Part shown: positions 1 through 10,211 of the stretch, in pieces | How the letters are laid out: each line of letters starts with the position of its first letter | Numbering within the stretch: position 1 is the first letter of the stretch | Virus record (IMG/VR): IMGVR_UViG_3300025133_000253 | Location: 1-41,164 of that record | From: a virus | Reading direction: 5' to 3' (one strand) | Length of the DNA: 41,164 nt | Position numbers and translations under genes: made by a program | Notes under the pieces: model-generated | Databases searched by the model: none | Seen by the model: the letters and a program-made list of their open reading frames with translations, nothing else | What the model was told of the DNA's origin: nothing

Positions 1-14
1 CTATTGAAGCTAAA

Positions 15-875
15 ATGGATTCATTAGATAATGTTTTTAAGATAAGGGAAACTGCAAATCTTATAGGTGTCTCTCAAGATTCTGTTCTTAATATGTCAGA
101 TAGTACTTTAACAGCTGCAGCAGATAGTGCTTTACAAAAATTACAGGAAGTTCAAGACTTTCCTGAGATAGTTCAAGACCCTCCTGAGAATATGGCATAT
201 TTAAATCCAGATATTACCACATCAAGACCAGGAGGTTGGTTGGGAAGAAATATAAGGGAAAAAATGAGCATTAGAGGTACTGAAATAGCAGAAGGTGGTG
301 AAGATAAAGGTTTTAGAATAGATCCTGATGCTATAGCTCATAGATTACCACCAACAGAAGGAAAAGAATATTTTGAAAGAGTACTTCAGCAATATCATAA
401 AGAACTAAGCAAGCAAAGTGATGTTCTTTTGAGTCCTGGGTCTTATGGTGATTCTAGATTTGGTGAAAAACTAATGCAGTTAAATACTGATTTAAAAATT
501 AGAGAAAATTTAACTCAACAGTTAAGTGATGTGTATAAAACAATACCTGAAACTGAAGAATATAAGAATATAAGAAATATTTATTTATCTAGAATTGAAT
601 CGAATCCCACTGGTAGAAGTATTAGTGCAGGTAAAGAAGATTTTGTTTTACATACTCCATTGTCTGATGAAGAACCAGAAAAATATACCAAGGACTTTTT
701 ACCCATACCTGAAGAAATTGCTGCTTTAGAAGGATGGGGGCGTAATCCATTTATAGAAGTTTCTGATTCTTTAAATGCTATATCTGATTTTAAGGCTGAA
801 TCTTTAGCAGCGGATGTACCTATAACTACACAAGATCAGCCCGAATGGTTTTTTGACCAAGCTTCTGCTGAATAA
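15..875 (+). CDS. Hypothetical protein upstream of the giant virion protein (possibly 5'-truncated)
   Basis: I do not recognise this 286-aa protein. The reading frame is open to the left edge of the window (four sense codons precede the first ATG), so it may be truncated. If the molecule is circular, a TAA in the same frame at 41146-41148 would make the ATG at 15 the first usable start. The protein is charged and mostly helical, with a Pro-rich acidic stretch near residues 48-70. It has no signal peptide or membrane segment. It sits 5 bases before the 3075-aa gene on the same strand, after the adaptor and fibre genes if the map is circular. By position I infer a virion or ejection-complex protein, perhaps a partner of the giant protein. 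No clear ribosome-binding site precedes the ATG. Confidence 0.7.
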   Translation: MDSLDNVFKIRETANLIGVSQDSVLNMSDSTLTAAADSALQKLQEVQDFPEIVQDPPENMAYLNPDITTSRPGGWLGRNIREKMSIRGTEIAEGGEDKGFRIDPDAIAHRLPPTEGKEYFERVLQQYHKELSKQSDVLLSPGSYGDSRFGEKLMQLNTDLKIRENLTQQLSDVYKTIPETEEYKNIRNIYLSRIESNPTGRSISAGKEDFVLHTPLSDEEPEKYTKDFLPIPEEIAALEGWGRNPFIEVSDSLNAISDFKAESLAADVPITTQDQPEWFFDQASAE

Positions 876-880
876 TATAT

Positions 881-3800
881 ATGTCTGCTTACGATCGTTT
901 TAATGTAGATGCTCTACTAGAAGAGATACAAAACCCACCTGTTACAACTGATCTTGCACAACCGCCAAGAGAAGGATTTGGAGCTACTGCATTTGAAGCT
1001 ATGGGTCAAAGTCTTTGGGGTTTTACTACTGGGTTTAGCTGGGGTCTTCCTGAGATAGCAGATATTGCTGATGAGGCGGTAACTGGAAGACCTAATAGAA
1101 TAGAAGAATGGGTAACAAGTATACCTGCTAAAGCATTTACTTTTGGAGATGACAAAGAAAGTTATGCAGGAGATTTTTCTTCATCTGCTACTGATCGGGA
1201 ACTAACACTTCCTGGCAAGATAGGATATACTGTAGGGAATGCAGTTGGTATGCTAGCTAGTTTCGGTTGGCTCGGGAAAGGACTTAGTGCGGGAATAAGA
1301 GGAGTCTCAAAATTAGGTTCAGGAGGTATGACTACTGCAACTAAACTTGCACAGGATGAAATAACTGAATCATTTGGTAAAATAGTATTTAAAGCAGGGC
1401 AGAAAGAAGGAGCAGAGCAGTTTACTGAAGAAGTATCTAAAGATATTGCTACAAATGCTCTTAATATTGTATCAAAATCTGGAGTTCATTACCAGGCAAA
1501 TAAAAAGCTTGGTGATGCTATGATCCAGCAAGGCTTTAAGCAATCTATAAAAGAAGAAGCATTAAGACCTATATTGGGGAATATAGATGATGCTTTACTT
1601 GATAAGTTTGCTGGAGAAACTCTTGAAATAGCAATGAGAAGAAGTCCCAATGAAGGTATGAATATTATTAATAATGGTGTTCTTAACCTGATGAGAAGGG
1701 GCGGTACTATACAAGATCTCTCCAGAGCACAAAGAATTTCTGCATCTGTAGCAGGTGCAAGTGTGTATGATGCATTGCTTGGTACTGTTATAGGTGCTGT
1801 AAGAGGTCTTGGTGAATATAAAATTAATGAATCATATAATTGGAATAAACCTGAATCTGCATTGGGCCATATTCTTGATACTGCTGCTCATGAAGCTGCA
1901 ATCTTTTCAATACTTGGCCCTGTTAAATTTATTAGGGGTGGTGGCCGATTAAGTGCAATTAAAAAAACCAAGGATATGACACGTGGTGTTATTAATAGTT
2001 TAAGACCTGTTAAGAAAATGACTGCAGAACAACTTGAAACTAATATAGAGTTGATGCATCATTTGAGTGGTGGGAATATATCTTCTCATTTAGGTGGTAA
2101 ATGGATTGGTAAAGCTGATGGATGGTGGAAAGGTGCTGGTAAACTATCTAAGAAAGAAGCTGAAAAGTCTGTTAAAGAAATGCGTGAGTTCCTTACAGAA
2201 TCACGTCGTGTATTTTTAAAGGAAGCACCAGGTGTATTTGCCAGTGAAGTAGGAGCAGATATGTTTTATAGTCTTCCTAGAATGATGACTGGTGCTGTTG
2301 CTATGAATCTTACTGGATTGAAACAGGCTATTGATGAATATGGTGTTACTGGTTTTATGGAAGGATTTGGTGCAACTGATTATGAGAAGGTATCGAATAT
2401 CATGACAGCTATGTTCTTTACAAAAACACCTCATTCATTTCATCTCCCAGGAGCAGCTTACCCTGCTTTTGAAACAGGTAATATAAGAAACTTCTCATCA
2501 AGGAAGGGTGAGCAATTTAGTAAAGTAGTTACTGGATTAAATCTTATAGGTGGTAGGAATTATAAAAGTGCATTACAAATAGCATCTCAATATGGTGGTA
2601 TGAGTGATACTACTCCTGCTGATCATTTTAATAAAGTATATAGTAAGTCCTTTGAAGGGGCTGAAGAAATACAACGGATAAGAGAGGTAATAGATCCTCA
2701 TACTTCTGAGAAATACGTTACTCCGCAAGGTGAAGAACCTATAGGTGGACTAAGAGTAGCAGGTGCTAAATATATAGCTGAGAATGTTACTGAGATAGGA
2801 GAAAAAGCTGATTGGAGAAATAAACTAAGTACAGCTTTAAAAATAGTTAGATGGCATGATGAAAATTCTGCAAAGACTATGGACATCAGTGCAGGATTAA
2901 CAAAGGAAGCAGCTGGTGATCTTATTAATAAACTATCATCAATTGAATTTGATGGTAAAAGATTAAGTCCCAGAGAGCCACAACAACAGTTAAATGATTG
3001 GCTTGCTGCAAGAATATCTAGAGAAAGTAATGTTCCTATCAGTATTATAAAAGATTTTGTTGTAGAATCATATAGAGAGCTTGGTGTTCCTAATGTAGGG
3101 GAAATAGATGGTGTAATAGTAGTTCCAAGAATAAATGAAAATCTTTTTGGGTCTTATGTTGATAAAAATACAAATAAAAGAGATGGATCCAGACCTGAAT
3201 CTGGAGAGGCTTTAAGAAGTCTTGTTACAGCAACTCAGCAATTAGAAAAATTAGGTGTTGTAAGATTTGCCGAAGCTGTTCACGATGCTTCTTCAGATGA
3301 AATGATTTCAAAAAGTATTGATGTAAAAAATACTGCTGTTAAGAAGATGATGCAGTATGTACATGGTGATGCATGGGAAACAAAAGCATTAGATGATTCT
3401 ATTCTAAGAAATCCTTCTTGGTATGTTCAGCATAATAAATTATCTGATATCTCTCAGAAACTGAATGTAGAAAGAGTATTAAAAGGTTCAGGTGATCATG
3501 GTCTTGATGAAAATTCTGCGAATAAATTATATGAAGACTTAAGAGACAATCTTTCAGGTAACAGTTTCCCCGAAATAACTACTAAAGACAATCTTGTAAT
3601 GGATGATGTGCAGATAAGTCAGACAGCTGATTTAGCAGGTGCCATTAAAGATATGAGGCGTGTACATAATCTTGTAAATCTTGTAAACCCTCAAAGTATT
3701 TCAGGCCCCCAAAGGAATTTATCAGCAGAAAGATTACTTGAGATTCATGGACAATGGTCAAGGACTCTTGGTGATGCTGTTACTAATGATGTTTTGTACA

Positions 3801-6800
3801 GTAAAATGCAAGAATATTTGGTTGGTAAAGCTATTAAGAATCTGGGTATAAGTCGTCTTTCTGGTGGATATAACCTGCATGCTGGTATACATCAGCTGGT
3901 AACAAATAAAGAATTTATGCGAAGTACTGGCATGCAAATTCCTAAAGTGGAACAAGTAAAGGCTATGCTTGAAGCAAAAGGAGATCAGATTACTCCTGAA
4001 ACACGTGACAGTGTTTTGAAATATTATAATAGTGTAGTTGGGGCTATAACTGAGTCAAGACTTGGAAAAATCCAGGTAAGAGAAATGGTTGAACAGCAAC
4101 AAGGTGCCTGGTATGAAGCAATAAGATCATCTATGCTTACTGGAAGAGGAAGGGCAAGCGAGTTTGCTTATGAAAGAATTTTAGATTTTACGAATCAAGC
4201 ACAGGATCTTCTTGATCAGCATCAAGTCTTTGCAGATGAAATGACGTTGAGTGCATCTAGAGAAGGTATCAATACTATAAAGGAAAAGAAATTAACTGGA
4301 TTATTTATGGCAGCAGAAGGAGATATAAGAAAGGCTGTTGCTCAATATAAGAGTGCTATAGAATCAGGAGATGGATTTATTGTTCATGCATATGCAGATC
4401 GTATGGATAGATCTATGGAATTATTAGATTTAATAACTCAATCTGCTGTTACAGGAACGCATGGTCAGTATACTCAGGAATTATTAAAACTTAGCAGAGA
4501 AGCTATAAGTGAAGCTGAAAGAAGCGGTTGGACTGAATTAACTGTAAAGGAAGAAGCTTCCAGAATAATGGGAAGACATACTATACCAGAAAAAGACACA
4601 ATAAATACAGGGATTCGTGTTTCATCTTCGCAATTTGCTCAAAAATATGATTTAAATATTACAGATATGACAAATATGTTTTTGTCTTATAGGTCAATGA
4701 ACACTACAATGGGTAAGACTGCTGAATCCATATTGAATGTCTTAGATAAAGTGGATCCTATGATGGAATATAATGGTGTAAGAATATTTACACCACAGCA
4801 AGCAAGTGATATTTCAAAGACAAGGGAATATGTAAAGAATGTAATTGCTAAATCTGGATCTCCTGATCCAAATAAATTCTGGCAAGAGATTGTAGATCCA
4901 TTAATGTTCAGTATCAGAACAAATGAAATTGTAAGAAACCGTAGTAAGATTAATAAAGAGCCTGAAGGTGGATGGGATAAATATAACCAAACACTTATAT
5001 CCGACATCAGTTCTATAACTACAGCATATTTTAGTAGTATGCCTGTAAAACAATATTCCTATAGAAATGGTCAATTATTTCTAGGTGAAGCTAAGGTAGG
5101 CTACACAGATAAACATGGCGTACAGGGTGTAATTTCAGCCTTAAATGGCACATCTGAAATATCTATGCTAAGTAATGGTTTTTATATAGGCGGTAAATAT
5201 GTTTCAAAGCCAAATAAGAAACAAATGCAAGAGATTATCAGGGAGATTGAATCAGGTGATGGATTGCATGTTGAGATGGATAATGGACTTAGGGAATATC
5301 TTGGAGATAGAAAAAAGATTGAAGATCATAAAGCAGCGGAAGGTAATGATGCTATTATCCTTAATAAGCAAAGATTTAAAGTTATAAGTGCTGATGAAAG
5401 CACGTTAATGCTTGTAAGAATAGGTAGGGATGGTCGTATTGAGAATGATCTTTTATCTGGCTTTCGTAAATCGGGTAAAAATGCAGATGGTCAGAGAATG
5501 TCTGGTGGACATTTATATGAAAAGATCCAAGCATCATTAGAATACGATCCAATAACCAAGAGTGTAGATTATCCTACTGAAATTTCAAGAATTGTTGATA
5601 GAATCAATGAGGGTAAGCTTACAGATAATGAAATACATGATGCAGTGGTATTGACAAGAATTATTAATGATAGACCATCTCTTATAAGGAAGTTTGCTGA
5701 GTTATCTGCTGAAGAAAGAAAGAAATCCTGGAAGTATCTAAAGCTTAGTGAGATGAAGGGTGGATTTGTAGGTCATGAAGAGAATCTTGCAAGAGTTAGA
5801 TCATTTTTAGAAGGAGCTGCTAGTCAAGATAAGTCTGGTTTTTTTGCAAATGTTTTAGAACAGGCAAGAATATTTTTACCTAAAGATAAGAATGCTAAGT
5901 TTCCAAAGATGAAACTGCTGTCTGTTGCTGATGAAATGGTGCATCAAGATGGTAAGTTAAATATATTTTCATCTATTGATCATAAAATAGCAGAATTAAC
6001 CGATCTGAAATCAAGAGAAATAATTGATGAAGCTACATTTAACGAGAATGTAACTAAATATAAAGCTCTTAGTAAATCTATAGTTGATGGTGAAACATTT
6101 ATATCTAAACGTGCTTATGTAGCTAATCTTGCTATGATGGGAGGTATCAGTCCTGATATGGTTAAGTTTGGCCCTGGTGGTGAGATACAAGAGATAATGA
6201 TAGGTGGTATCAAGCCTACTATATCTCATACAGATGTTAAAACAGACATGAGTGATCTTACAAGTTATGGGAGAGTTAAAGAATTCTATGCAAAGACAGC
6301 ATTCAAATACAATCCTGAGTTTGATCAACTATTTACTGATTTAAAAATAGATGGTATTACATTTAATTCAGCTAATAAGATCAATGAGTATAGAAATAAA
6401 ATATCAGATCCGTGGTACAATACCGATATGGAACAAATGCAATCTACTATTGCAGCTGGGAATCGCAATGTACATGCATCAATAAAACCTATTGAGAGCC
6501 ATGTTGATATGCCTAAAGGTTTTGGTTCCGTAAGTCAATGGTTGGGTAAAATTGGTAATATTATACATCATAGTACAAATATACATGAAATACCTTTTGA
6601 ATCTATCAACTTAAAATCTTTAGGACAGCCTCATGATCCATTAGTAGGATCAAATCTCAGTGTACATATGCATGATAATGTAGGAATCAGGGAATGGATT
6701 GGATTAGATGCTAAGATTAAAAATACATATAGTGCTTTTGAAAAATATGTAGATCCATATTATGCAACAAGATTAGCTCGTGATCTATTTGCTCATTCTT

Positions 6801-9800
6801 CTGATACAGGAGATATGACATGGCTTAATACAGGTATAGATCATTTTCTAAAACATGATGGTCTTTTAATATCCCCATGGGCAAAGACGAAGATAGAAGA
6901 AAAGATTATTCCATACTTTATGAATAATGGTATGATAGCTGCAGGTCGTGTACCAGAAGGATCTTTAGATGTTATGACTGCAGATACTGGAGGTTTAAGA
7001 ACATCTACTGTAAGAACAGAAGCTGATGGTGGCAGATCAGTTCAATTATATGGTGAGTTTGTCCAATCAAAACATGCTGCTGAAAAAGAGTTTAAGATTG
7101 GTGGTGTAGGAAAGAGAGAAGATGTTCAAAGTGTTATTATACAGACTGTTAAGCATGGTAGTTTTGATCGTGAAGGCAATTATGAATTAAGATCTTCAGA
7201 CGCATTTCTTGTTAGACGTGGTAAGGAGAAGTATGTTATTATAGAAGGTAAGGCTATTGATAAGGAAGGTAGTCTAAGAGATATATATGATGATTCAATT
7301 ATAAGCTATAAAGGTAATAATTCTACAGATAATAAACGTGCTAAGGTTGAAAATAGAAAAGTATTTAATGAAGTAGTAGCAAGAGAAAATGAATTCCTTA
7401 ATGATTATGTTCAAAAGGGAATGAATTATAGTGAAGTTATGACACAGCTTTACTGGCACGGTCAGGATCCAGCTTATAAAGAATATGATATGGCACTTGG
7501 CTCACTCAATAATAGACAGCCAAGAAACCAGGCTGGTGATGTTGTAGTTAGCAGGTTGAAAGCACATGAAATAGATGGGAAGGTAATTACACATAATGGT
7601 GAATTTGCTGGTAATAGCAGTAGGATGAATCATGCTGATGCTATCAATCCACAAGATGCTGATTATGATATGGATAAATCTTCTTCATTCCTTGCTGCTC
7701 CAAGCAGATTGTGGGCTGAAGCTGGAAGACTTGCTGGATATAGAACTGTAGATGATATTAAAGGGATAGAAGCTATTTTTGATAAATTTAGTGCAGAGAA
7801 TCCTAAACTTTTTACATGGGAAGGTGATCCTCATCAATATAAAGGTGAGATAAATGCTACTGATCTAGCACGTGGAAGATTTGTAAAGATGCATCAAACC
7901 TTAACTTATATGCAGAATATATTAAGGGACAATCGGGGTATGATGATTAGGATGGCTAATCCTTTTGGTGGTTATAATCCTGTAGAAATTAGAATGAATA
8001 CTAATAAGTTAAGATATCTTAATACAGTTGATGAAGTTTCAAAGAATGTTAAATTATTTTTAGATATGTATAAGGAAAACCCTTTTGGATATACAGTAAA
8101 TCCAGAGCCATTAATAAGGGAATTAATATTTGGATTTGAACGTAGTGGTGTTAAACATGAAGGTTTATTTGATTTATATAATGCTAAGACAGGTGAAAGA
8201 ATAGTAGATCAGAACATAAATGACTCTTCTACTCCAATGAAAAGAGCAAGGGACGATATATATTATGGATTAATATCTCCTGTTGGAAGGTATCTGAAAT
8301 ATAATAAAGGTACTACAACAGATGAAACAAATAGAGATTTATCAGCTACTCTTCAGGATTATCAAAATGCCAGACGTGGTCTTATGTTTTCTATACTACC
8401 AAATAAAAAGGGATTAAACTTTAAAACTGAATACAAAGGTAAAGATGTATTGTATGATAATACAGGTATGTATGAAGCTGCAAATAATTATTTTGCTAAT
8501 TCAGCTAATCCATTTGATGTTGCGATGAAAGGTCTTCATGAAATTGCAAACAAACATCATGGACTGGATGAAACAAAGCCAGGTACTCATCATATATTAA
8601 ATTATCTAAAGGATGGTAGGATGCCAGCAGAATGGTCTCTGCCTCCTAATATAAAATCAGATTTAACAACTGAATTTCAAATGAATAGAATTGCAAAAGA
8701 AGCTATGCATCAACTCGCACAGAAAACAGGAGATATTGTCAAGTTTGAAGAGTTGGCTGCCAATCTTAGAAGGATCAATAGTAAAATAGAATATCTTGAT
8801 GGCATTGGAGGTAATAGAGGTAGGGATATAAAGGAAACAACTGAGTATAGAGAACTTCAAGGTCAAAAAATAAGAACAGAAGAATTAAAGTCTATTGTTG
8901 AAGAACATTTATCATATGATTCCAATAATCCAAAGAATGAATATGTATATAACCCAGCTCAAAAGGAGCCTAAAAAACAGGGTGACTATACTAATTTTGA
9001 AAATAGACCTCTGGTTGTAGTAAATAAAAAGGGTGAAACTAAAGAAGTAATATTGCCTGGAAGAAGAAATATTAAAGATATTTATTCATCTGATCGTCTT
9101 GTTAAAAATGGTCATAGATATGAGATTGTAGATGGTGAAGCTCAAATGGGTTTAAGATCTGATTTTAGAGCTTTTGGAGGTCAAGTAAAATATGTACATG
9201 AAGATGGTAGGATTACTCATATATCAAAAGGGGAGCAAGTATATATAAATTCAGAATACAATAATTTAAGACAAAGAATTAATGAAATGTATGCTAAGCT
9301 TCCTGATCGCACAGGGCCTGTACTTGCTGAATATGCGGCCAGACGTACTTCAGAGATACTTGATTTACTTTCAAGTCCTGAGTTTAGTGGTGATCCTGCA
9401 CGTCAGTTTGCAATGATTGCAAGGATGTTAAGACCCAACTGGGATCCTAATGTTTCACCTATTATACCAACAAGATTTGGACAGCACTCACGTACTTCAG
9501 TAGTTGGATCTATAAAGTTTACTGAAAATAAATTAGCTCAGGGTGTGTGGAATACTCTTGCTCAAGTAGCAAATGGTAGTGTTGAAGTAAGTAAGGGTGG
9601 TATAGATAAAACAATGGCTAATCGGTTATTAAAGGATCTTATCTCTCTTTCAAGGAGTTATTATGTACAGGAGAAGACTGGTATTGAAGTTGATATGAGA
9701 AAATTAGAGAAGATAGGATTTACAGAACCAACAGAACTTCCTCATGGATATATGACAGATGCTCAATATTTAAACAAGGGTATATATAAAATAATGCGTG

Positions 9801-10108
9801 ATGGTGATAAACAGCAGCGGCATGCAGCAGGATTAATGTATGATTATATGTCAGGTAGTAAAATGGTTGATTCAGCTACTCTTTATAAAGCATCTAAAGC
9901 TATGGAAGAAGCGGGGATACGTGTAGATGAACAGTTTATGATGAAGACTTATGATCGGGAAACAAATACATATGGTGATGTTGAAGTAAGAAACTTTGGT
10001 GTTATGGATGCATATAACAGTAGGAATAGAGGGCAAGGTGGTATAGTTAAGGAATCAACTACTGGTAGGGTAAAAGAATTATTTAAATGCCTTGATCTAA
10101 CTAAATGA
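881..10108 (+). CDS. Giant virion protein with a double-psi beta-barrel RNA polymerase signature (candidate virion RNA polymerase)
   Basis: This 3075-aa protein is the largest gene in the window. Residues 2261-2265 read DYDMD followed by Lys (bases 7661-7678). They are preceded by GDVVVSR at 2219-2225. In cellular beta-prime subunits the catalytic loop NADFDGD lies about 35 residues after the Arg of the VLLNR strand. Here the Arg-to-first-Asp distance is 36, and the run INPQDADYDMDKSS keeps the xADxDxD pattern that binds magnesium. The single-chain polymerases of crAss-like phages also use a DxDxD loop. Residues 112-140 and 290-350 are Gly/Ala-rich and hydrophobic, as in ejected internal virion proteins. 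I therefore infer a packaged protein that enters the cell and transcribes early genes. The rest is unrecognised. No Shine-Dalgarno is visible before ATG 881 (TAATATAT precedes it), so translation may be coupled to the gene 5 bases upstream. It could instead be an ejection protein with a chance motif. Confidence 0.7.
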   Translation: MSAYDRFNVDALLEEIQNPPVTTDLAQPPREGFGATAFEAMGQSLWGFTTGFSWGLPEIADIADEAVTGRPNRIEEWVTSIPAKAFTFGDDKESYAGDFSSSATDRELTLPGKIGYTVGNAVGMLASFGWLGKGLSAGIRGVSKLGSGGMTTATKLAQDEITESFGKIVFKAGQKEGAEQFTEEVSKDIATNALNIVSKSGVHYQANKKLGDAMIQQGFKQSIKEEALRPILGNIDDALLDKFAGETLEIAMRRSPNEGMNIINNGVLNLMRRGGTIQDLSRAQRISASVAGASVYDALLGTVIGAVRGLGEYKINESYNWNKPESALGHILDTAAHEAAIFSILGPVKFIRGGGRLSAIKKTKDMTRGVINSLRPVKKMTAEQLETNIELMHHLSGGNISSHLGGKWIGKADGWWKGAGKLSKKEAEKSVKEMREFLTESRRVFLKEAPGVFASEVGADMFYSLPRMMTGAVAMNLTGLKQAIDEYGVTGFMEGFGATDYEKVSNIMTAMFFTKTPHSFHLPGAAYPAFETGNIRNFSSRKGEQFSKVVTGLNLIGGRNYKSALQIASQYGGMSDTTPADHFNKVYSKSFEGAEEIQRIREVIDPHTSEKYVTPQGEEPIGGLRVAGAKYIAENVTEIGEKADWRNKLSTALKIVRWHDENSAKTMDISAGLTKEAAGDLINKLSSIEFDGKRLSPREPQQQLNDWLAARISRESNVPISIIKDFVVESYRELGVPNVGEIDGVIVVPRINENLFGSYVDKNTNKRDGSRPESGEALRSLVTATQQLEKLGVVRFAEAVHDASSDEMISKSIDVKNTAVKKMMQYVHGDAWETKALDDSILRNPSWYVQHNKLSDISQKLNVERVLKGSGDHGLDENSANKLYEDLRDNLSGNSFPEITTKDNLVMDDVQISQTADLAGAIKDMRRVHNLVNLVNPQSISGPQRNLSAERLLEIHGQWSRTLGDAVTNDVLYSKMQEYLVGKAIKNLGISRLSGGYNLHAGIHQLVTNKEFMRSTGMQIPKVEQVKAMLEAKGDQITPETRDSVLKYYNSVVGAITESRLGKIQVREMVEQQQGAWYEAIRSSMLTGRGRASEFAYERILDFTNQAQDLLDQHQVFADEMTLSASREGINTIKEKKLTGLFMAAEGDIRKAVAQYKSAIESGDGFIVHAYADRMDRSMELLDLITQSAVTGTHGQYTQELLKLSREAISEAERSGWTELTVKEEASRIMGRHTIPEKDTINTGIRVSSSQFAQKYDLNITDMTNMFLSYRSMNTTMGKTAESILNVLDKVDPMMEYNGVRIFTPQQASDISKTREYVKNVIAKSGSPDPNKFWQEIVDPLMFSIRTNEIVRNRSKINKEPEGGWDKYNQTLISDISSITTAYFSSMPVKQYSYRNGQLFLGEAKVGYTDKHGVQGVISALNGTSEISMLSNGFYIGGKYVSKPNKKQMQEIIREIESGDGLHVEMDNGLREYLGDRKKIEDHKAAEGNDAIILNKQRFKVISADESTLMLVRIGRDGRIENDLLSGFRKSGKNADGQRMSGGHLYEKIQASLEYDPITKSVDYPTEISRIVDRINEGKLTDNEIHDAVVLTRIINDRPSLIRKFAELSAEERKKSWKYLKLSEMKGGFVGHEENLARVRSFLEGAASQDKSGFFANVLEQARIFLPKDKNAKFPKMKLLSVADEMVHQDGKLNIFSSIDHKIAELTDLKSREIIDEATFNENVTKYKALSKSIVDGETFISKRAYVANLAMMGGISPDMVKFGPGGEIQEIMIGGIKPTISHTDVKTDMSDLTSYGRVKEFYAKTAFKYNPEFDQLFTDLKIDGITFNSANKINEYRNKISDPWYNTDMEQMQSTIAAGNRNVHASIKPIESHVDMPKGFGSVSQWLGKIGNIIHHSTNIHEIPFESINLKSLGQPHDPLVGSNLSVHMHDNVGIREWIGLDAKIKNTYSAFEKYVDPYYATRLARDLFAHSSDTGDMTWLNTGIDHFLKHDGLLISPWAKTKIEEKIIPYFMNNGMIAAGRVPEGSLDVMTADTGGLRTSTVRTEADGGRSVQLYGEFVQSKHAAEKEFKIGGVGKREDVQSVIIQTVKHGSFDREGNYELRSSDAFLVRRGKEKYVIIEGKAIDKEGSLRDIYDDSIISYKGNNSTDNKRAKVENRKVFNEVVARENEFLNDYVQKGMNYSEVMTQLYWHGQDPAYKEYDMALGSLNNRQPRNQAGDVVVSRLKAHEIDGKVITHNGEFAGNSSRMNHADAINPQDADYDMDKSSSFLAAPSRLWAEAGRLAGYRTVDDIKGIEAIFDKFSAENPKLFTWEGDPHQYKGEINATDLARGRFVKMHQTLTYMQNILRDNRGMMIRMANPFGGYNPVEIRMNTNKLRYLNTVDEVSKNVKLFLDMYKENPFGYTVNPEPLIRELIFGFERSGVKHEGLFDLYNAKTGERIVDQNINDSSTPMKRARDDIYYGLISPVGRYLKYNKGTTTDETNRDLSATLQDYQNARRGLMFSILPNKKGLNFKTEYKGKDVLYDNTGMYEAANNYFANSANPFDVAMKGLHEIANKHHGLDETKPGTHHILNYLKDGRMPAEWSLPPNIKSDLTTEFQMNRIAKEAMHQLAQKTGDIVKFEELAANLRRINSKIEYLDGIGGNRGRDIKETTEYRELQGQKIRTEELKSIVEEHLSYDSNNPKNEYVYNPAQKEPKKQGDYTNFENRPLVVVNKKGETKEVILPGRRNIKDIYSSDRLVKNGHRYEIVDGEAQMGLRSDFRAFGGQVKYVHEDGRITHISKGEQVYINSEYNNLRQRINEMYAKLPDRTGPVLAEYAARRTSEILDLLSSPEFSGDPARQFAMIARMLRPNWDPNVSPIIPTRFGQHSRTSVVGSIKFTENKLAQGVWNTLAQVANGSVEVSKGGIDKTMANRLLKDLISLSRSYYVQEKTGIEVDMRKLEKIGFTEPTELPHGYMTDAQYLNKGIYKIMRDGDKQQRHAAGLMYDYMSGSKMVDSATLYKASKAMEEAGIRVDEQFMMKTYDRETNTYGDVEVRNFGVMDAYNSRNRGQGGIVKESTTGRVKELFKCLDLTK

Positions 10109-10211
10109 AAAATAACGAAAATGATTTCATATATATATAAAGTTTTGAAACCGAAAATAGAAAGTCGCCCCTCCCAGCGATTAAAATTTTCAAACCTTTT
10201 AGGAGTATAAT

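Noticed and set aside
881-10108. N4-type (T7-like single-subunit) virion RNA polymerase
   Set aside because: I see no T7-like motifs; the DxDxD loop points to the two-barrel family instead.
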